Source: WAPX01 sp964622075 (lineage in GTDB: Archaea; Halobacteriota; Archaeoglobi; Archaeoglobales; Archaeoglobaceae). From it: a stretch of 27,203 bases of DNA. The position numbers were made by a program, and so were the translations under genes. Shown piece after piece: positions 1-6,243 of this stretch (position 1 is its first letter; each line of letters starts with the position of its first letter). The notes beneath the pieces were generated by a model. That model was not told the DNA's origin. It saw only the letters and a list, made by a program, of their open reading frames with translations, and did no database searches. Location of the stretch: contig CAZUMR010000040.1 of assembly GCA_964622075.1 (NCBI GenBank), positions 1-27,203 of the forward strand, in the 5' to 3' direction.

Positions 1-92
1 ATAAAGTAACTTAATTTTTATTTTTAATTTATTTAATTTTATGTATAAATTTATAATTCTTAAAAAATCAAAATAGAATTTAAGAGTCACAG

Positions 93-142
93 ATTTAATA
101 ACTTCAAATAATCAAACGTCAACCTAAAAAACTCAGGGTGGA
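93..142 (+). promoter_or_regulatory. Probable promoter and leader of the RNA-binding/RNase P operon
   Basis: The first 153 bases are strongly AT-rich and contain no credible gene. A TATA-like TTTAATAAC lies at about 93-101, and the Shine-Dalgarno-like GGGTGG at 137-142 precedes the ATG at 154. Transcription would start near 125 if the TATA assignment is right. Several other AT-rich matches upstream (around 45-60) could serve equally well, so the exact box is uncertain. Confidence 0.35.
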
Positions 143-153
143 TCGGAAGTAAA

Positions 154-645
154 ATGGCGAAGAAAGGTAAGAGCCGAGCCAGTTACAGAATAGATAGAAT
201 TACTGTCTCAGCAGTCGTCCACTCAACCGAGGATATGGAAAAAGTTGGAGAAGCCATAGCGGAGCTTTTCCCGTTCGAGTTTGAAATAGAGGTTAGCAAA
301 GCTAAAGGGCACTATGGCAATGAGCTGACATTTCTTGAGGTGGAAATAAAGGACAGGAAAAAAATAAAGGAGTTCATAAATTATCTGTTTGAGAGACTGA
401 AAGAGAGTGGGGAGCTCGAATACCTGAAGGAGAGTCTTGAGGATAGAGTTGATGCTGACAACACGCTGCATATTAGATTCGACAAGCAGAAAGCGTACAT
501 GGGTGAGGTGGTTCTTGGAAGCAGAGATCCGATAGCCGTAAAGATCAAGATAACGACGTTTCCCTCAAGGAGAGAAGCTGCAATCAGTGCTGTCAGGGAG
601 CTTATAGACAGGGTAATGGCTGACAGCAGAACTGGGAAGGGGTAA
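154..645 (+). CDS. Predicted exosome-associated RNA-binding protein (COG1325 family)
   Basis: The 163-residue protein resembles the archaeal COG1325 family, annotated as a predicted exosome subunit or RNA-binding protein. It has a short basic N-terminus (MAKKGKSRASYR) followed by one mixed alpha/beta domain with a conserved acidic-helix pattern (VGEAIAELFP) and a C-terminal segment with a FDKQKAYMGE core. Its biochemical role is not established; the assignment rests on family resemblance and on context. The ATG at 154 follows a GGGTGG ribosome site at 137-142. The gene ends two bases before the RNase P rnp3 start, so the two are very likely cotranscribed, which fits a part in RNA processing. 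The family often sits just upstream of the archaeal proteasome/exosome superoperon, as here. Confidence 0.8.
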   Translation: MAKKGKSRASYRIDRITVSAVVHSTEDMEKVGEAIAELFPFEFEIEVSKAKGHYGNELTFLEVEIKDRKKIKEFINYLFERLKESGELEYLKESLEDRVDADNTLHIRFDKQKAYMGEVVLGSRDPIAVKIKITTFPSRREAAISAVRELIDRVMADSRTGKG

Positions 646-647
646 AA

Positions 648-1433
648 ATGCAGGTAGACTTTGTAAGATTCAGCATCCCGGCAGGTGTAAACAGCAGGCT
701 GACAGATGGATACTCTCTAATTATCCACTTTTCTGAAAATAATTCTCGCTCCCCTCATTCTCCGCACTTCTCAGAAGAAACCTCAGAAAACTCCTCAGAA
801 GAAGTTTCAGAAAAAGAAAATTGTTATTACATCTCAGAGGCAGGGAGAGAAGAGAGGAGTTCCAGCAGATCTAATAGAGTTAAGGTATATAAAGCAAGCT
901 TGGTTAGAGCTGAAGACGTTAAAGAACTGCACAGAAAATTAAAAAAGGTCAGGGGATTTACGGGCGTTCTCAGCTCAGACGTCAGGGTAAACAGAGAAGC
1001 AATAATGAGAAGAAAAGTTGATGTAATACTCGATTCTGAAGAGAGAGAGCTCGACTACCCTTCAGTAAAACTGGCTGCTGAGAAAGATGTCATCATCGAG
1101 GTATCTCTCTCCAAGTTCCTCAGAGTAAGGGGGTTTAAAAGGTTGAAGCTGCTTGATGAAACGAGGTTGCTGCTAAGGCTGTTAATGAAGTTCAGAACTC
1201 CGTTCGTCCTTACAACGGGTGCTGAAATGATTTATGAATTAAGACCGGCAAAACAGCTCTGCAGGTTTTTTCAGTTTCTTGTGGAGAACGAGAGTGAGAA
1301 CGAAAGCAGATTGAGATGGGATAAAGTCATGGAATTGAACAGAAAAACAGGCGAGAGAATTTACAGGAGGTTGCTTGATCCAAATTACATCATGGACGGG
1401 CTGGAAATAGAGGACGTGCTTGAGGAGATGTGA
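648..1433 (+). CDS. rnp3: Ribonuclease P protein component 3 (Rpp30/Rnp3)
   Basis: A 261-residue homologue of archaeal Rpp30, the TIM-barrel-like protein that binds the RNase P RNA specificity/catalytic interface with Pop5 and helps mature the 5' ends of tRNAs. Recognisable family segments are the N-terminal strand MQVDFVRFSIP, the central VDVILDSEERELDYPSVKLAAEKDV, and the later PFVLTTGAEMIYELR. The protein is longer than the usual 200-230 residues because of a Ser/Glu-rich, low-complexity insertion at about residues 29-75, after the first strand. The underlying DNA (about 735-870) carries repeated TCAGAA units. It lies two bases after the RNA-binding gene and is followed by rnp2, the usual partner, so the Rpp30-Pop5 pair is co-encoded. 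There is no frameshift, so the insertion is part of an intact frame. Confidence 0.9.
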   Translation: MQVDFVRFSIPAGVNSRLTDGYSLIIHFSENNSRSPHSPHFSEETSENSSEEVSEKENCYYISEAGREERSSSRSNRVKVYKASLVRAEDVKELHRKLKKVRGFTGVLSSDVRVNREAIMRRKVDVILDSEERELDYPSVKLAAEKDVIIEVSLSKFLRVRGFKRLKLLDETRLLLRLLMKFRTPFVLTTGAEMIYELRPAKQLCRFFQFLVENESENESRLRWDKVMELNRKTGERIYRRLLDPNYIMDGLEIEDVLEEM

Positions 1434-1458
1434 TGTCTTAAGGACATCAGGTGAAAAA

Positions 1459-1839
1459 ATGAGAGGGCTGCCACCTGCACTCAGAAGAAAGAGACGTTAC
1501 GTCGCTTTTGAGATAGTAAGGTTTCAATCAGATGAACAGGGCTCGGATGGTGTAGATAAGCTGGAAGCCCGGGACTTTCTGAACGAACTCTGGGGGATTG
1601 TGCTGTCACTCTACGGCGAGTGGTATGGAAACTTGGGTTTAAAGCTTGAAGTTTTTGATGGGAAAAAGGGAATAGTGAGGTGCAGCAGAGATAAGGTAAA
1701 CGCACTTGTAGTCGCTCTGACACTCATAACAGAAATAAAGGGTGTTAGAGTTGCTGTAATAACAACAGGAGTCAGCGGAACAATAAAAGGCTGCATGAGG
1801 TTTCTCAGGACATCCGATCCCAGGACGTCTGAACAGTAA
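1459..1839 (+). CDS. rnp2: Ribonuclease P protein component 2 (Pop5/Rnp2)
   Basis: Pop5-family RNase P subunit of 126 residues, an RRM-like alpha/beta protein that pairs with Rpp30 and aids cleavage of precursor tRNA. Typical features are the start MRGLPPALRRKRRYVAFEI, the helix RDFLNELWGIVLSLYGE, the strand KKGIVRCSRDKVNALVVAL, and the C-terminal VITTGVSGTIKGCMRF. An upstream ATG at 1420 would add 13 residues and overlap rnp3. I chose the ATG at 1459 because AGGTGA at 1449-1454 sits four bases before it and because family members begin with this MRxLPPxLRxxxRY motif. The gene ends the first operon; an AT-rich region with promoter-like repeats follows before psmA. Confidence 0.9.
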   Translation: MRGLPPALRRKRRYVAFEIVRFQSDEQGSDGVDKLEARDFLNELWGIVLSLYGEWYGNLGLKLEVFDGKKGIVRCSRDKVNALVVALTLITEIKGVRVAVITTGVSGTIKGCMRFLRTSDPRTSEQ

Positions 1840-1870
1840 CCCATTCCGGTATTGAGTATTAAAACTGAGG

Positions 1871-1921
1871 ATTTAGAATTTCTAAATAGATTTCTAAAAG
1901 ATTTCTAAATAGATTTAAATA
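1871..1921 (+). promoter_or_regulatory. Repeat-rich promoter of the proteasome/exosome operon
   Basis: A TATA element GATTTAAATAC lies at about 1912-1922. Directly upstream, ATTTCTAAA occurs three times, starting at 1878, 1890 and 1901 (11-12 bp spacing, about one helical turn). The 16-mer ATTTCTAAATAGATTT is perfectly repeated at 1878-1893 and 1901-1916. The first unit is half of a perfect inverted repeat, ATTTAGAA (1871-1878) and TTCTAAAT (1880-1887). This looks like an activator or repressor array on the psmA promoter. A second AT-rich box (AATAAATAC, about 1987-1995) could be an alternative TATA element. Confidence 0.5.
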
Positions 1922-2044
1922 CAGCCAAACGCAACGAAACTGACTGACTGCAAACCGGTACCAAGCTCAGAAGGCGACGTAAAGGAATAAATACGAAGAC
2001 GTGTGAAATTGTGCAGGCTTTAACTTTTAAAGGGAGGTGAACGC

Positions 2045-2785
2045 ATGCACTTACCACAAATGGGGTACGACCGGGCGATTACGGTATTCAGCCCTGACGG
2101 TAGACTGTTTCAGGTTGAGTACGCACGAGAGGCAGTAAAAAGGGGGGCAACGGCAATAGGTGTAAAAACAAAGGATGGTGTTTTGCTTCTTGCCGACAGA
2201 AGAGTTGCAAGCAAACTGCTTGAAGTAACGACAATAGAAAAGATATACAAGATAGATGAGCACATCTACGCTGCCACTTCCGGACTGGTTGCAGATGCAA
2301 GAGTTTTGATTGAAAGGGCAAGGGTTGAAGCTCAGATAAACAGGCTGACTTACGATGAACCCATAACGGTAAAGGATCTTGCAAGAAAGATCTGTGACTT
2401 CAAGCAGCAGTACACGCAGTTCGGCGGGGTCAGACCGTTTGGAGTTTCTCTGCTGATAGCGGGCTACGACGATAGCCCGAGACTCTTTGAAACTGACCCA
2501 AGTGGAGCACTGCTGGAGTACAAGGCCACATCAATTGGAGCCGGGAGAGCTGTGGTAATAGAGCACTTTGAAAACGTTTACAGAGATGATATGAGCCTCG
2601 ATGAGGCAATAGTGGAGGCAATGATTGCCCTCGGAAAGGCCATAGAGGGAGAGCTGAATGTAGAGGGCGTGGAGCTCGTGGTTCTTACTGGCGAGGGAGC
2701 AAAGAGCGTTGTCGGTGATGAGCTGAAAGCTTACATAGATAAAGCGAACGAGAAAATAAAGGAGGAGCTTGAAAAGAAGGAGTAA
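2045..2785 (+). CDS. psmA: Proteasome subunit alpha
   Basis: The 246-residue alpha subunit forms the outer rings of the archaeal 20S proteasome, gating substrate entry and docking ATPases such as PAN. The hallmark N-terminus is complete: GYDRAITVFSPDGRLFQVEYA is followed by the alpha-signature helix EAVKRGATAIGVK, then the Ntn-fold core (GVLLLADRRVASKL, IYAATSGLVADARVL, QYTQFGGVRPFGVSLL). It lacks the N-terminal threonine and propeptide of beta subunits, as expected for a non-catalytic subunit. The ATG at 2045 has a strong GGGAGGTGA ribosome site at 2032-2040. The gene heads the superoperon that continues with SBDS, the exosome core and L37Ae. The last codons form one arm of an inverted repeat spanning the stop codon. 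Confidence 0.97.
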   Translation: MHLPQMGYDRAITVFSPDGRLFQVEYAREAVKRGATAIGVKTKDGVLLLADRRVASKLLEVTTIEKIYKIDEHIYAATSGLVADARVLIERARVEAQINRLTYDEPITVKDLARKICDFKQQYTQFGGVRPFGVSLLIAGYDDSPRLFETDPSGALLEYKATSIGAGRAVVIEHFENVYRDDMSLDEAIVEAMIALGKAIEGELNVEGVELVVLTGEGAKSVVGDELKAYIDKANEKIKEELEKKE

Positions 2786-2793
2786 GCTCCTCC
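2761..2793 (+). repeat. Inverted repeat spanning the psmA stop codon
   Basis: GGAGGAGCTT (2761-2770) and AAGCTCCTCC (2784-2793) are perfect 10-base inverted arms separated by 13 bases. The structure covers the psmA stop (2783-2785) and ends 14 bases before the SBDS start. No T-run follows, so it is not a typical terminator. It may be an mRNA processing or stability element between the proteasome and exosome segments. Confidence 0.55.
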
Positions 2794-2807
2794 CGGGGGG
2801 ATGGGAT

Positions 2808-3515
2808 ATGGTTTCACTCGACAAGGCAGTGATTGCAAGGTTGAAGAAGCAGGGAGAAACGTTTGAGGTTCTTGTCGATCCATATCTGGCAAGAGATCTA
2901 AAGGAGGGCAAGGAAGTTGACTTTGAAAGGCTTCTCGCAGCAGAGGAAGTTTTCAGAGATGCGAGCAAGGGAGACAGGGTTAGCAAGGAGGAGTTAAACA
3001 AAGTTTTCGGAACGTCCAACATAAACGAGATAGTGAAAACAATAATAGTGGAGGGAGAGGTGCAGATAACAGCAGAACAGAGGAAAGAAATGCTTGAACA
3101 GAAGAAAAAACAGATAGTTGAATACATAAGAAGAAATGCTGTTGATCCGAGAACTGGCACACCTCATCCCCCCGCGAGAATTGAAAGGGCGATGGAGGAG
3201 GCGAAAGTTCACGTTGACATATTCAAGCCGGTAGAGGCTCAGGTGAAGGACATCGTTAAATCAATAAAGAGGATTCTGCCACTCCGGTTTGAGGAAATTG
3301 AGATTGCAATAAAGGTGCCGGCAGACTACACGGGAAAGGCTATTTCAGCACTGTATTCCTTTGGTGGTGTCGAAAAGGAGGAGTGGCAGAGAGATGGTAG
3401 CTGGATATGTGTGATGAGGATCCCGGCCGGAATGCAGGGTGATCTGATGGATTTGCTTGCAAGAACTACAAAAGGTGAGGCCCTTACAAAAGTTCTCAGG
3501 AGGATTCAGGGATGA
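2808..3515 (+). CDS. Ribosome maturation protein SBDS homologue (Sdo1)
   Basis: A 235-residue archaeal SBDS, the family that in eukaryotes works with EFL1 to release eIF6 from 60S subunits; archaeal members are thought to act in large-subunit maturation. All three domains are present: the N-terminal FYSH domain (VIARLKKQGETFEVLVDPYLA to about residue 85), a helical middle domain carrying QRKEMLEQKKKQIVEYIRR and DPRTGTPHPPARIERAMEE, and a ferredoxin-like C-terminal domain from about residue 160. An in-frame upstream start would overlap psmA; the ATG at 2808 is preceded by GGGGGATGG and gives the family N-terminus MVSLDKAVIARL. It overlaps rrp4 by four bases (ATGA), indicating translational coupling. 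Confidence 0.95.
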   Translation: MVSLDKAVIARLKKQGETFEVLVDPYLARDLKEGKEVDFERLLAAEEVFRDASKGDRVSKEELNKVFGTSNINEIVKTIIVEGEVQITAEQRKEMLEQKKKQIVEYIRRNAVDPRTGTPHPPARIERAMEEAKVHVDIFKPVEAQVKDIVKSIKRILPLRFEEIEIAIKVPADYTGKAISALYSFGGVEKEEWQRDGSWICVMRIPAGMQGDLMDLLARTTKGEALTKVLRRIQG

Positions 3516-4192
3516 GGAAGATAGTAATGCCCGGAGATTTAATAGCAAGAAATCCAAGAGCTGCAGGATACGGAACTTACGTCGAGAGAGGTAAGGTTTA
3601 CGCCAAATTCCTCGGACTGCTTGACAAGACAGATACAGGAGTAAGGGTAATACCCCTGAAGGGAAGGTACATACCCTCTCCCGGAGATGTTGTGATAGGA
3701 ATTGTCAGAGAAGTGACTGCAAACGGGTGGGTTGTGGATATATACTCACCATACACAGCCTTCCTGCCAGTAACTGAGTATCCTGAGAATGCGATGAAGA
3801 ACAGAAAGGTCAACGAAGTTCTTGACATAGGAGATGCGATAATTGGAAAGGTTCTCAACATAGATCCAAAGATGAAGGTAACGCTTACAATGAAAGATAG
3901 GGTCTGCAAGCCGGTAAGGGTTGGAAGGGTTGTGGCCATAAACCCGGCGAGGGTGCCGAGGGTTATAGGAAAGAAGGGGAGCATGATAAAACTCCTGAAA
4001 TCCGAGCTCGGAATCCAGATTATCGTCGGGCAGAACGGACTTATATGGCTAAATGGAGATAGAAGAAAGGTTTCGATTGCCGAAGAGGCAATATACATAA
4101 TAGAGGAGGAGGCTCATACGGAAGGGCTCACCGACAGAATAACTGAGTTTATAAAAAAGAGAAAGGGTGAACTGGAAAATGGAGAAGCCTAA
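3512..4192 (+). CDS. rrp4: Exosome complex RNA-binding protein Rrp4
   Basis: A 226-residue cap subunit of the archaeal exosome, which sits on the Rrp41-Rrp42 hexameric ring and feeds RNA to the phosphorolytic sites. Domains in order: an N-terminal beta domain opening with MPGDLIARNPRAAGYGTYVE, an S1 domain at about 55-130 (PSPGDVVIGIVREVTANGWVVDI), and a KH domain at about 145-200 with an intact GxxG-type loop (RVIGKKGSMIKLL). The ATG overlaps the SBDS stop as ATGA and lies within the SBDS-rrp4-rrp41-rrp42 run conserved in euryarchaea. The 3' end overlaps the rrp41 start by 14 bases. Confidence 0.96.
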   Translation: MRKIVMPGDLIARNPRAAGYGTYVERGKVYAKFLGLLDKTDTGVRVIPLKGRYIPSPGDVVIGIVREVTANGWVVDIYSPYTAFLPVTEYPENAMKNRKVNEVLDIGDAIIGKVLNIDPKMKVTLTMKDRVCKPVRVGRVVAINPARVPRVIGKKGSMIKLLKSELGIQIIVGQNGLIWLNGDRRKVSIAEEAIYIIEEEAHTEGLTDRITEFIKKRKGELENGEA

Positions 4193-5018
4193 GCTTATTG
4201 TTGATGGTAGGAGACTCGATGGCAGGGGCTTCGAAGAGCTCAGGCCAATAAAAATAGAGGCTGGAGTTTTGAAGAGGGCTGACGGCTCCTGTTACCTTGA
4301 AATGGGCAAAAACAAGATAATCGCTGCTGTTTACGGGCCAAGAGAGGTGCATCCAAGACACTTGCAAGATCCGAGTAAGGCTGTGATAAGGTACAGGTAC
4401 AACATGGCTCCGTTCAGTGTGGAGGAGAGAAAGAAGCCGGGGCCTGACAGGAGAAGCGTTGAGATATCAAAGGTAAGCAGAGAGGCTCTGGAGCCGGTAA
4501 TAATGAAAGAGCTCTTTCCAAGGTCGGGAATAGACGTTTTCGTGGAAGTTTTGCAGGCAGATGCCGGAACAAGGACTGCCTGTCTAAACGCTGCAAGCGT
4601 GGCTCTGATAGATGCGGGAGTTGCCATGAGGGGAATGGTTACAGCCGTTGCCGTTGCGAAGGTGGATGGTGAGATAGTTCTTGATCCCATGAAGGAGGAG
4701 GATAACTACGGAGAAGCAGACGTTCCAATAGCATTTCTGATAAGAAACGGAAAGATAGAGTCCATAGCTCTGCTTCAGATGGACGGGAGGCTGACTCTTG
4801 AGGAAATGAGGAGAGCCATGGAGCTTGCGAAGAAGGGTGTGATGCAGATATACAAGCTGCAAAGAGAGGCAATAATGAGAAAGTACATGAGAGAAGGAGA
4901 GGACTACGAGGGTTCTGAAGAGGCTATGGAAGTCGAAAGGGAGAGGGAGTGCGAAGAAGCGAAAGGAGAAGGGGAAAAAGAAAGAGAGAACAGGAAGGAG
5001 GAAGGACGAAATGAGTGA
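4179..5018 (+). CDS. rrp41: Exosome complex exonuclease Rrp41
   Basis: The catalytic RNase PH-like subunit of the archaeal exosome, which degrades RNA 3' to 5' with phosphate and can add heteropolymeric tails. Family motifs are KLIVDGRRLDGRGFEELRPI, the RNA-binding arginines in VIRYRYNMAPFS, and the acidic active-site segment PMKEEDNYGEADVP. I place the start at the ATG at 4179 (279 residues), eight bases after GGGTGA (4165-4170); a GTG at 4167 would lie within that ribosome site. The last 40 or so residues form an extra Glu/Arg/Lys-rich tail (for example EVERERECEEAKGEGEKER) not needed for the RNase PH fold, making the protein longer than typical 245-260-residue relatives. It overlaps rrp42 by eight bases. 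Confidence 0.96.
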   Translation: MEKPKLIVDGRRLDGRGFEELRPIKIEAGVLKRADGSCYLEMGKNKIIAAVYGPREVHPRHLQDPSKAVIRYRYNMAPFSVEERKKPGPDRRSVEISKVSREALEPVIMKELFPRSGIDVFVEVLQADAGTRTACLNAASVALIDAGVAMRGMVTAVAVAKVDGEIVLDPMKEEDNYGEADVPIAFLIRNGKIESIALLQMDGRLTLEEMRRAMELAKKGVMQIYKLQREAIMRKYMREGEDYEGSEEAMEVERERECEEAKGEGEKERENRKEEGRNE

Positions 5019-5826
5019 CGATATTCTGATGGACATAAAGAAAGACTACGTTCTCTCAAGGATAAGGGCAGGAGAAAGGATAGATGGCAGAAGGTTCGAT
5101 GAGTTCAGAGAAGTGAAGGTTCAGACCGGCATAATAGAGAAGGCAGAAGGTTCTGCACTCGTAAGGCTTGGAAACACGCAGGTTGTTGTTGGAGTTAAAA
5201 TGCAGATTGGAGAACCGTTTCCAGATACACCTGAAAAGGGGATCATAATTACCAACGCAGAACTCGTCCCTCTTGCATCTCCAACTTTTGAGCCCGGACC
5301 ACCGGATGAGAACTCGATAGAACTTGCAAGGGTTGTTGATAGAGGTATAAGAGAGAGCGAGGCTATAGACCTTGAAAAGCTCTGCATAGAGGAAGGAGAA
5401 AAGGTATGGATCGTCTTCATAGACATACACGCCCTTGACGACGATGGAAACCTTATGGATGCCTCAGCAATAGCGGCAATATCAGCGCTGAAGAGTGCGA
5501 TCGTTCCGGCAGAGAGGTTTGAAGTTGGAGAGGACTTTCCACTGCCGGTTCAGGACTTTCCAATAAGTGTTACATCTCTTGTTGTTGACGACAAGGTGCT
5601 TGTGGATCCCTGCAGAGATGAAATGAGTGTTGGAAGCAACCTCATGACAATAACTTCTGATGAAATGGGCAGAATAGTTGCGATGCAGAAGAGCGGAAGT
5701 TACCTGCTTCCTGAGGAAAAGTTTTATGAACTGCTCGAATTGAGCGTTGCGAAGGCTGGAGAGATTAGGGAAATCGTAAAATCCCAGATTCAGGGTGGTC
5801 AGGATGGCGAAGACGAAGAAAGTTAA
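5011..5826 (+). CDS. rrp42: Exosome complex component Rrp42
   Basis: The 271-residue non-catalytic RNase PH-like partner that alternates with Rrp41 in the hexameric exosome ring and contributes to RNA binding. It shows the family N-terminus (YVLSRIRAGERIDGRRFDEFR), the middle NAELVPLASPTFEPGPPDE and the C-terminal SVGSNLMTITSDEMGRIVAMQKSG. The ATG at 5011 overlaps the end of rrp41 by eight bases (ATGAGTGA), so translation is probably coupled. Its own last 23 bases overlap rpl37ae in another frame. The acidic C-terminus (GGQDGEDEES) is coded in that overlap. Confidence 0.96.
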   Translation: MSDDILMDIKKDYVLSRIRAGERIDGRRFDEFREVKVQTGIIEKAEGSALVRLGNTQVVVGVKMQIGEPFPDTPEKGIIITNAELVPLASPTFEPGPPDENSIELARVVDRGIRESEAIDLEKLCIEEGEKVWIVFIDIHALDDDGNLMDASAIAAISALKSAIVPAERFEVGEDFPLPVQDFPISVTSLVVDDKVLVDPCRDEMSVGSNLMTITSDEMGRIVAMQKSGSYLLPEEKFYELLELSVAKAGEIREIVKSQIQGGQDGEDEES

Positions 5827-6064
5827 GATGGCCGGCAGGTTTGGGCCAAGGTACGGACTCAGAATTAGGAGAACCATAATAAAAATAGAAGAACAGCAGA
5901 AAAAGAAGTATCCCTGCAAGAGGTGTGGAAAGATCGCTGTAAAGAGAGTTGGGACAGGAATCTGGAGATGCAGGGCGTGCGGATACACATTTGCAGGGGG
6001 AACGTACATACCGGAGACGCCTGCTCTCAAAATAGTCGAGAGAGCTGTAGCCAAGAAAGAGTGA
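5804..6064 (+). CDS. rpl37ae: Large-subunit ribosomal protein L37Ae (eL43)
   Basis: An 86-residue zinc-ribbon protein of the large ribosomal subunit. It starts with the basic segment MAKTKKVKMAGRFGPRYG and carries two CxxC pairs (CKRC and CRAC) separated by 14 residues, which form the C4 zinc site; the tail GGTYIPETPALKIVERA is typical. A GTG three codons upstream is possible, but the ATG at 5804 has GGGTGG (5793-5798) at good spacing and gives the usual MAKxKKV start. It overlaps rrp42 by 23 bases and closes the superoperon; a T-rich tract follows. Confidence 0.95.
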   Translation: MAKTKKVKMAGRFGPRYGLRIRRTIIKIEEQQKKKYPCKRCGKIAVKRVGTGIWRCRACGYTFAGGTYIPETPALKIVERAVAKKE

Positions 6065-6067
6065 GCA

Positions 6068-6122
6068 CTTAAATTTTGTAATTTAAATTTTATATTCCGA
6101 TTTTGTATTTTTGTATTTTATT
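6068..6122 (+). terminator. T-rich terminator after the exosome operon
   Basis: Just past the rpl37ae stop there are repeated T-runs (for example GATTTTGTATTTTTGTATTTTATTG at about 6098-6122) with no strong hairpin. This matches the T-rich, hairpin-independent termination usual in archaea. Confidence 0.5.
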
Positions 6123-6188
6123 GCAGTTGCTGTTAGTTAGCGTGTGAGCAGTGTAGATAGTGTGGTGATGTGGTAAGACAAGGTGAGT

Positions 6189-6220
6189 ATAAAGTAATTA
6201 CTACAAAGATAAAGTAGTTA
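6189..6220 (+). promoter_or_regulatory. Promoter region of the adenosine deaminase gene with a near-perfect direct repeat
   Basis: ATAAAGTAATTA (6189-6200) and ATAAAGTAGTTA (6209-6220) match at 11 of 12 bases and are offset by 20 bp, two helical turns. The second copy lies 24-35 bp before the ATG at 6244, the position expected for the TATA element of a leaderless transcript. No Shine-Dalgarno site precedes that ATG. Confidence 0.4.
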
Positions 6221-6243
6221 AACATCCCCACATCCAGTGCTGC

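Noticed and set aside
2531..3160. Long minus-strand open frame opposite psmA/SBDS
   Set aside because: It lies antisense to two clearly conserved genes, has Ser/Leu-rich composition typical of a reversed charged frame, and has no ribosome site or family resemblance.
3598..4098. 166-codon minus-strand open frame opposite rrp4
   Set aside because: It is a mirror frame of Rrp4 with no independent evidence.
5482..6054. 190-codon minus-strand open frame opposite rrp42/rpl37ae
   Set aside because: It is fully antisense to conserved exosome and ribosomal genes and looks like no known protein.
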